This document shows positions 6,001 through 8,296 of a DNA stretch of 8,296 nt, one piece after another; position 1 is the first letter of the stretch, and every line of letters begins with the position of its first letter. The notes beneath the pieces were generated by a model that was not told the origin of the DNA, made no database searches, and saw only the letters and a program-made list of their open reading frames with translations. This DNA comes from Pyrodictiaceae archaeon (GTDB lineage: Archaea; Thermoproteota; Thermoprotei_A; Sulfolobales; Pyrodictiaceae): NCBI GenBank assembly GCA_015520245.1, contig WAQM01000012.1, positions 1 to 8,296 of the forward strand, read 5' to 3'. The position numbers were made by a program, and so were the translations under genes.

Positions 6001-7088
6001 TCCCCATAATGGACTTCTGGGCCAGAATACCCGGGCTGACGACCGGCGTCGACCCGGCCAAGGGCGAGTTCGTGTTCGTCGCCAACTCGAGGTTCCTGTT
6101 CGCGTCGGAGAACTCGAGGTCGCAGTACAGCTGGTACACGTTCGAGCTGTTCCCGGCGCTGTACCTGTGGATGAACCCGATCGACGCCGAGAAGCTCGGC
6201 CTTAAGACCGGCGACACCGTCCGCGTCCGCATCCTGATACCGCCGCTGAACGACCTCGAGGTGGCCAGCTTCGTGACGAAGGTGTGGGTCACGAACAGGG
6301 TCCGCGAGGGCGTGGTGATAATGCTGCAGGGCCAGTACCGCTGGAGGCCGGCGTGGTGGAGCGAGGAGCGGGGCTCGATAGAGGTCAACGGCAGGAGGTA
6401 CAGCGTGGTGCCGACGCCGACCATATTCGCCACCTACCAGATGGAGGTGGACGGCAAGCCGATCATAGAGGCCGTGAGGGACGGCACCCTCCACCGCGAG
6501 TGGAGGAGGTTCACCGCGAGGCCGGTGGAGCAGACGAGGCCCCTCACGGACGAGGAGATCTCGAGGAGGTACGTGACCAACCTGTACCGCGAGCGCGGCG
6601 CGCCGTTCTGGGACCTGGCGAAGTTCGTGTGGTGGAAGGAGACCGGCGTGCCCTACGACTTCGTGCTGCCGCAGATAAACGACCCGATATCCTGGGCCAA
6701 CCTCTGGCACTTCAAGGTCAAGATAGAGAGGGCGAGGCCCGAGGAGTACGGCTACATGGAGTTCAACTTCGAGGCGGCCAAGATGGCGTTCGACTTCTTC
6801 TTCAAGCTGCTGACGCACGGCGCGCGCGGCGAGCTGGCTCGGAGGGTCTACGAGTACTGGAGGAACAGGTGGGGCGGCCTCGACCTGCCGTTCCCCAGGA
6901 TACTGGGCGTGGTCAAGGGCGAGCTAGTCGCGGTCTACAGGAGGGAGGGCGGCGAGATAAAGGTGTACGACTGGCCCGAGAAGGGCTTCAGGAGGGCTTA
7001 CTTCCTCGGCGCGGGCATCGGCGGCAAGCCGGACAAGGTAGCGTACAAGTGGCCACCGCGGGTGCCCGACCCGAGGTACCTGCCCTAG
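3081..7088 (+). CDS. Tat-exported molybdopterin oxidoreductase, oversized catalytic subunit (DMSO reductase superfamily; substrate unresolved)
   Basis: A 1,335-residue catalytic subunit, much larger than most relatives (about 750-1,020 residues). Residues 1-40 are a Tat signal, SRREFLKLG then a hydrophobic stretch ending AKA-Q, so it acts outside the cytoplasmic membrane. C128, C131, C135 and C164 bind an N-terminal [4Fe-4S] cluster (C-x2-C-x3-C-x28-C), and K166 in CVKG is the usual electron-relay Lys. C273 in HTNLCSAG is the likely Mo/W ligand. GEPGGTG (526-532), ADIVLP (657-662) and a C-terminal dinucleotide-binding domain (about 995-1092) complete the bis-pterin fold. A long region at about 690-990 and a tail after 1095 are extra. 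Cys as ligand excludes NarG-like enzymes, and the lack of His after it argues against formate dehydrogenase. Thiosulfate, tetrathionate, polysulfide or arsenate reductase are candidates. Start at GTG 3081 rests on the ribosome-binding site; GTG 3072 would add three residues. Family certain, substrate unknown. Confidence 0.9.
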   Translation: MPPALQALKELKLSRREFLKLGLLAAAAGFSLLGLRRAKAQLLPEVEEGKSWFRGETGRIKGYETLTRVPPPGDIVDVGVEVEVGSPEGLKRVRLKWFRNWLDWREYEGTKWPRRVERRYFIAPGGVCGWCEVSCHYLVWIDKETKTVRKIMPNPFAKNNWSLCVKGMGNAAAAAHPDRITFILSKIDPRTGRRIGQRGDDTWIRITYEESIELAAEYWYKGLYGYLVKKDPKEAKTVFWMEGRPLQQGWVTHGGWGKMWEQQHSFHSHTNLCSAGMRLANATWTDKDRNSPDYFKAKLMILHGKGILGDTGHYLMSHGPRAAIARFKGAKVIAVREKYFHTDLLADYWLSPWPGTEALVWLAVANVLVNELNAVNWEFVRRWVNWDWLVRDRDGIIKWLLENGYIRTPPPDDIYERLPDGRYAIRDWRRAFEWFKTFLKEFLSNFTPEYAAWVSRLNARTPPPAMPTQDEIRKAAELIRAVAREIARAGTAISIHQWRAVGQTYGGWMAGRALFLAAVALTGAFGEPGGTGTSAWHNLNLAFHGWKGSLAFRTLGKRLYGPRIWNEYVFSPEEQAFGHYDPTNTAVFKWYDEEWKNYWRRQGFPIPDKMYVHFSRVVNPLATYQAGILWFRFLSDTNKIELVIHATPFLNETCYVADIVLPEGFHHERHEGQPASSGIYAPAKWTSVRWPVYYLYLTRVEKWRPSDPHRTCVEAHRRVGLGDVVSYQEWSLEVYWRAIAKMVLRARQEGVPLEELLEEREIDYLGLRIRVPSVADRLAFLIEDNRGRRFAQRIGVRPEDLPRVLVERLYRGEITYEQWVNELRKELLITILDWYNHASYVATPRLVDECKRRGLEPIEWWEMYQFWEEVPEVYKQHTYEARVPRDRVAWVDPVTKLAFDAKGNVVGVEVDGVVYRGQNTWSRKLEFISLPMREQELMELSIPIWPKEEWLRRAIQGDLEAVRKLVETKMHYVIPIMDFWARIPGLTTGVDPAKGEFVFVANSRFLFASENSRSQYSWYTFELFPALYLWMNPIDAEKLGLKTGDTVRVRILIPPLNDLEVASFVTKVWVTNRVREGVVIMLQGQYRWRPAWWSEERGSIEVNGRRYSVVPTPTIFATYQMEVDGKPIIEAVRDGTLHREWRRFTARPVEQTRPLTDEEISRRYVTNLYRERGAPFWDLAKFVWWKETGVPYDFVLPQINDPISWANLWHFKVKIERARPEEYGYMEFNFEAAKMAFDFFFKLLTHGARGELARRVYEYWRNRWGGLDLPFPRILGVVKGELVAVYRREGGEIKVYDWPEKGFRRAYFLGAGIGGKPDKVAYKWPPRVPDPRYLP

Positions 7089-7096
7089 CCCCCACG

Positions 7097-7103
7097 CTTT
7101 TTA
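7097..7103 (+). promoter_or_regulatory. T-tract between catalytic subunit and ferredoxin: internal promoter or terminator
   Basis: CTTTTTA is the only AT-rich element in the 55-base gap before the ferredoxin gene. As a TATA-like box it sits about 47 bases before the ATG at 7144, the same geometry as the operon promoter relative to the ATG at 1403. As a T-tract just after the stop codon at 7086-7088 it could instead reduce or end transcription. The flanks GCCCC (7088-7092) and GGGGC (7104-7108) are complementary, so it may lie in a hairpin loop. A mixed role, with partial termination plus a fresh start, is possible. Confidence 0.4.
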
Positions 7104-7143
7104 GGGGCCCACTCCTCTCACCACCACGGTGGCGTTCGGGGTT

Positions 7144-7584
7144 ATGGCGGGTCCCCTCAAGATCCTCTACAAGAACGTCGCTAGGGTAGACGCAGGGCGC
7201 TGCGTGAGGTGCGGCAGGTGCGCCAGGGCCTGCCCCCTCCACGCCATCGAGTGGGAGCGGGGCCGCCACCCGAGGGTTAGCCGGAAGCTCTGCATAGGCT
7301 GCGGCATATGCGTTAACGCGTGCCCGGTCTCCGCGATAGAGCTCGCAAGGTCGGTGAGCCTGCTGCCCGCGCTCCTCGTGGCCTCCGTGGTGCTGGCGAG
7401 TCTGGGTGGCTTCCTCGCGCTAACGGTGAAGCCCACCCCGGAGGCGGCGGCCGAGGCCGTGACCCCGCGGCCTGCGTGGGCCGAGGTGCCCGAGATCGCT
7501 CCGGTCGCTCCCGCCGAGCCGGGGCCCGTCAACATGACGTACTACATGATGCTCGAGCAGGAGGCGGGCACGGAGGGGGGGTAG
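7144..7584 (+). CDS. Membrane-anchored 2[4Fe-4S] ferredoxin with Pro/Ala-rich tail
   Basis: A 146-residue electron-transfer protein in three parts. Residues 1-70 form a bacterial-type ferredoxin with two motifs, C20-C23-C26-C30-P and C50-C53-C56-C60-P, predicted to bind two [4Fe-4S] clusters. Residues about 72-95 are one hydrophobic membrane helix. Residues 96-146 are Pro-, Ala- and Glu-rich, ending with a Tyr/Met patch (NMTYYMMLEQ) and Gly/Glu. The Arg-rich ferredoxin part suggests it stays in the cytoplasm with the tail outside, but the topology is an inference. It sits between the catalytic subunit and its chaperone and probably serves the same enzyme, as an extra electron donor or acceptor or in cluster assembly. 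The ATG at 7144 was preferred because GGTGG at 7128-7132 precedes it. A GTG at 7129 lies within that motif and would add five residues, and would suit a leaderless transcript. Ferredoxin and helix are clear; the role is not. Confidence 0.8.
   Translation: MAGPLKILYKNVARVDAGRCVRCGRCARACPLHAIEWERGRHPRVSRKLCIGCGICVNACPVSAIELARSVSLLPALLVASVVLASLGGFLALTVKPTPEAAAEAVTPRPAWAEVPEIAPVAPAEPGPVNMTYYMMLEQEAGTEGG
7572..7576 (+). promoter_or_regulatory. Ribosome-binding site of the chaperone gene
   Basis: GGAGG, inside a run of G at the end of the ferredoxin gene, ends 10 bases before the GTG at 7587. It fixes the TorD start there; the open frame extends upstream of this point only as a shadow of the ferredoxin gene. 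Confidence 0.45.
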
Positions 7585-7586
7585 GC

Positions 7587-8165
7587 GTGGACGACGTTGA
7601 GCGCGCGCGCTACGGCATGTACGTGCTGCTCTCCAGGGTCTTCGTGCGTGAGCTGGAGCAGGACGACATCGATAGGTTGAGGTCGGTGGCCGAGGCCCTC
7701 CCCGAGCCGCAGCGCAGTATGGTGATGAGGGAGCTCGAGTCGTACGACCCCGAGGACTTGTACCTACGACTCAGGGTTGACTACACTAAGACCTTGATCA
7801 TGTACGTCCACCCCTACGAGAGCGTGTTCCTGGACCCCAGCGGCCTGCTCTGCACGGACCTCTCCGCGAGCGTCAAGAGGTTCTACGCCATGGCGGGCTA
7901 CGAGCCGTCCCTCGAGGAGGCGCGCGTGAGGTGCTTCGACCACGTAGGGCTGGAGCTCGCCTTCATGGCCAAGCTGGTCGAGGAGGGGCGCATCGAGCTG
8001 CAGTACAGGTTCATGCGCGAGCACCTGGCGCGGTGGGCGCCGGTGCTCGGGATAGTGGTCTCCGAGGTGGCGTCGACGGGCGTCTACCGCGCGATGGGCT
8101 CGCTCCTGGCCGAGTTCATCGTCGAGGACTACAGGTACCTGAGCGAGCGGGTGGCCCGGGCGTGA
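7587..8165 (+). CDS. TorD/DmsD-family molybdoenzyme maturation chaperone
   Basis: A 192-residue, all-helical cytoplasmic protein of the TorD family. Members bind the Tat signal and apo-form of a specific molybdoenzyme, hold it until the cofactor is inserted, and release it for export. The family pattern is visible: the HPYESVFLDPSG segment (75-86) follows a Tyr-rich helix, and DHVGLELAFMAKL (118-130) matches the signature D-H-x-G-x-E-L-x-F-M. REHLARWAP (144-152) matches the FxxxHLxxWxP motif that follows. Length is typical. The GTG at 7587 follows the ferredoxin stop by 2 bases and has GGAGG upstream; the ATG at codon 11 is a weaker alternative. The partner is almost certainly the Tat-borne catalytic subunit encoded upstream, the only such substrate in view. 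The stop overlaps the next start (GTGA). SreE of archaeal sulfur reductase operons and TtrA/ArrA chaperones play the same role, so the chaperone does not settle the substrate. Confidence 0.88.
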   Translation: MDDVERARYGMYVLLSRVFVRELEQDDIDRLRSVAEALPEPQRSMVMRELESYDPEDLYLRLRVDYTKTLIMYVHPYESVFLDPSGLLCTDLSASVKRFYAMAGYEPSLEEARVRCFDHVGLELAFMAKLVEEGRIELQYRFMREHLARWAPVLGIVVSEVASTGVYRAMGSLLAEFIVEDYRYLSERVARA

Positions 8166-8296
8166 GCTGGCCGAGGCTTATCGTCGACCCCCGCAGATGC
8201 GTGCGGAGGCGGCTCCCCAGCTCCGGCTGCAGGAGGTGCGTTGACGCGTGCCCCTCGGACGCCATTGAGCTCGACCGCCGGGGGCCGCGCGTAGAC
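8162..8296 (+). CDS. Iron-sulfur (ferredoxin-like) protein, N-terminal part only
   Basis: The frame opens with GTG overlapping the chaperone stop by 4 bases and stays open for 45 codons to the window edge. A GGGTGG upstream at about 8147-8152 may be its ribosome-binding site. The visible part carries C13, C23, C26 and C30-Pro (C-x9-C-x2-C-x3-C-P) followed by SDAIEL, the pattern of one half of a [4Fe-4S] ferredoxin fold, but with an expanded gap of nine residues, rich in Arg, after the first Cys. The standard motif has two. C13 might thus belong to another cluster or the loop may be enlarged. More clusters are expected beyond the edge. Translational coupling to the chaperone suggests it belongs to the same enzyme system, as an electron-transfer or assembly protein. 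Function beyond Fe-S binding cannot be given. Confidence 0.7.
   Translation, partial: MSWPRLIVDPRRCVRRRLPSSGCRRCVDACPSDAIELDRRGPRVD

Noticed and set aside
5061..6818. Long minus-strand open frame (585 codons) opposite the catalytic subunit gene
   Set aside because: Its translation is a His/Leu/Arg/Pro-rich mixture without family motifs, and it lies wholly antisense to a gene with clear cofactor signatures. GC-rich third positions make such antisense frames common.
3081..7088. Annotation as nitrate reductase NarG because of length and Tat signal
   Set aside because: The Fe-S motif begins with Cys rather than His, the metal ligand appears to be Cys rather than Asp, and the membrane subunit is FdnI-like.
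6284..7189. Plus-strand open frame of 301 codons overlapping the end of the catalytic gene and the start of the ferredoxin
   Set aside because: It is Arg/Gly-rich, in a different frame from both true genes, and crosses a gene boundary without motifs.
7320..7586. N-terminal extension of the TorD-type protein through the ferredoxin gene
   Set aside because: The region is coding in another frame for the ferredoxin. The TorD similarity begins only after the GTG at 7587.
1..8296. CRISPR arrays, insertion sequences, integration sites
   Set aside because: No regularly spaced direct repeats, transposase-like proteins or terminal inverted repeats were seen on either strand.

Overview
The window is very GC-rich and densely coded. 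It looks archaeal, most likely a thermophilic member of the Thermoproteota (Crenarchaeota). The signs are heavy use of AGG and ATA codons, GTG and TTG starts, purine-rich ribosome-binding sites of the GGAGGTGA type, short T/A-rich TATA-like boxes in front of the transcription units, and stop/start overlaps of 4 bases. The organism cannot be named more closely from this sequence.

Layout. Positions 1-1203 hold two genes on the minus strand, probably one transcription unit: a winged-helix-type regulator with a Cys/His cluster near its C-terminus (385-1203), followed 7 bases downstream by an unrecognised protein that runs off the left edge (1-377). A 199-base divergent intergenic region (1204-1402) carries back-to-back promoters and short inverted repeats. 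From 1403 to the right edge everything reads on the plus strand: an iron-sulfur subunit with four [4Fe-4S] sites and a C-terminal membrane helix (1403-2290), a FdnI-like four-helix di-haem cytochrome b (2287-3075), a very large Tat-exported molybdopterin oxidoreductase (3081-7088), a membrane-anchored 2[4Fe-4S] ferredoxin (7144-7584), a TorD-type maturation chaperone (7587-8165), and the start of another iron-sulfur protein (8162 to the edge).

How the genes fit together. The three large plus-strand genes encode a complete membrane-bound respiratory complex of the DMSO reductase superfamily. The Mo/W catalytic subunit is exported folded by Tat, presumably carrying the Fe-S subunit with it. The Fe-S subunit passes electrons between the catalytic site and the cytochrome b, which exchanges them with the quinone pool. 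The chaperone would hold the catalytic subunit until cofactor insertion is complete. The two extra ferredoxin-like proteins are not part of the classical three-subunit enzyme and suggest an additional electron route. The putative molybdenum ligand is Cys in an H-T-N-L-C-S-A-G context, not the (Sec/Cys)-His of formate dehydrogenase and not the Asp of NarG. The most likely substrates are therefore sulfur oxyanions, polysulfide or arsenate, but the substrate cannot be settled from sequence alone. The divergent regulator is the obvious candidate to control the operon.

The most unusual points are the size of the catalytic subunit (about 1,335 residues), the Fe-S/cytochrome/catalytic gene order, the tail-bearing membrane ferredoxin, and the Cys/His-bearing divergent regulator. 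All are variations on known families, and I do not see a clearly unprecedented system.
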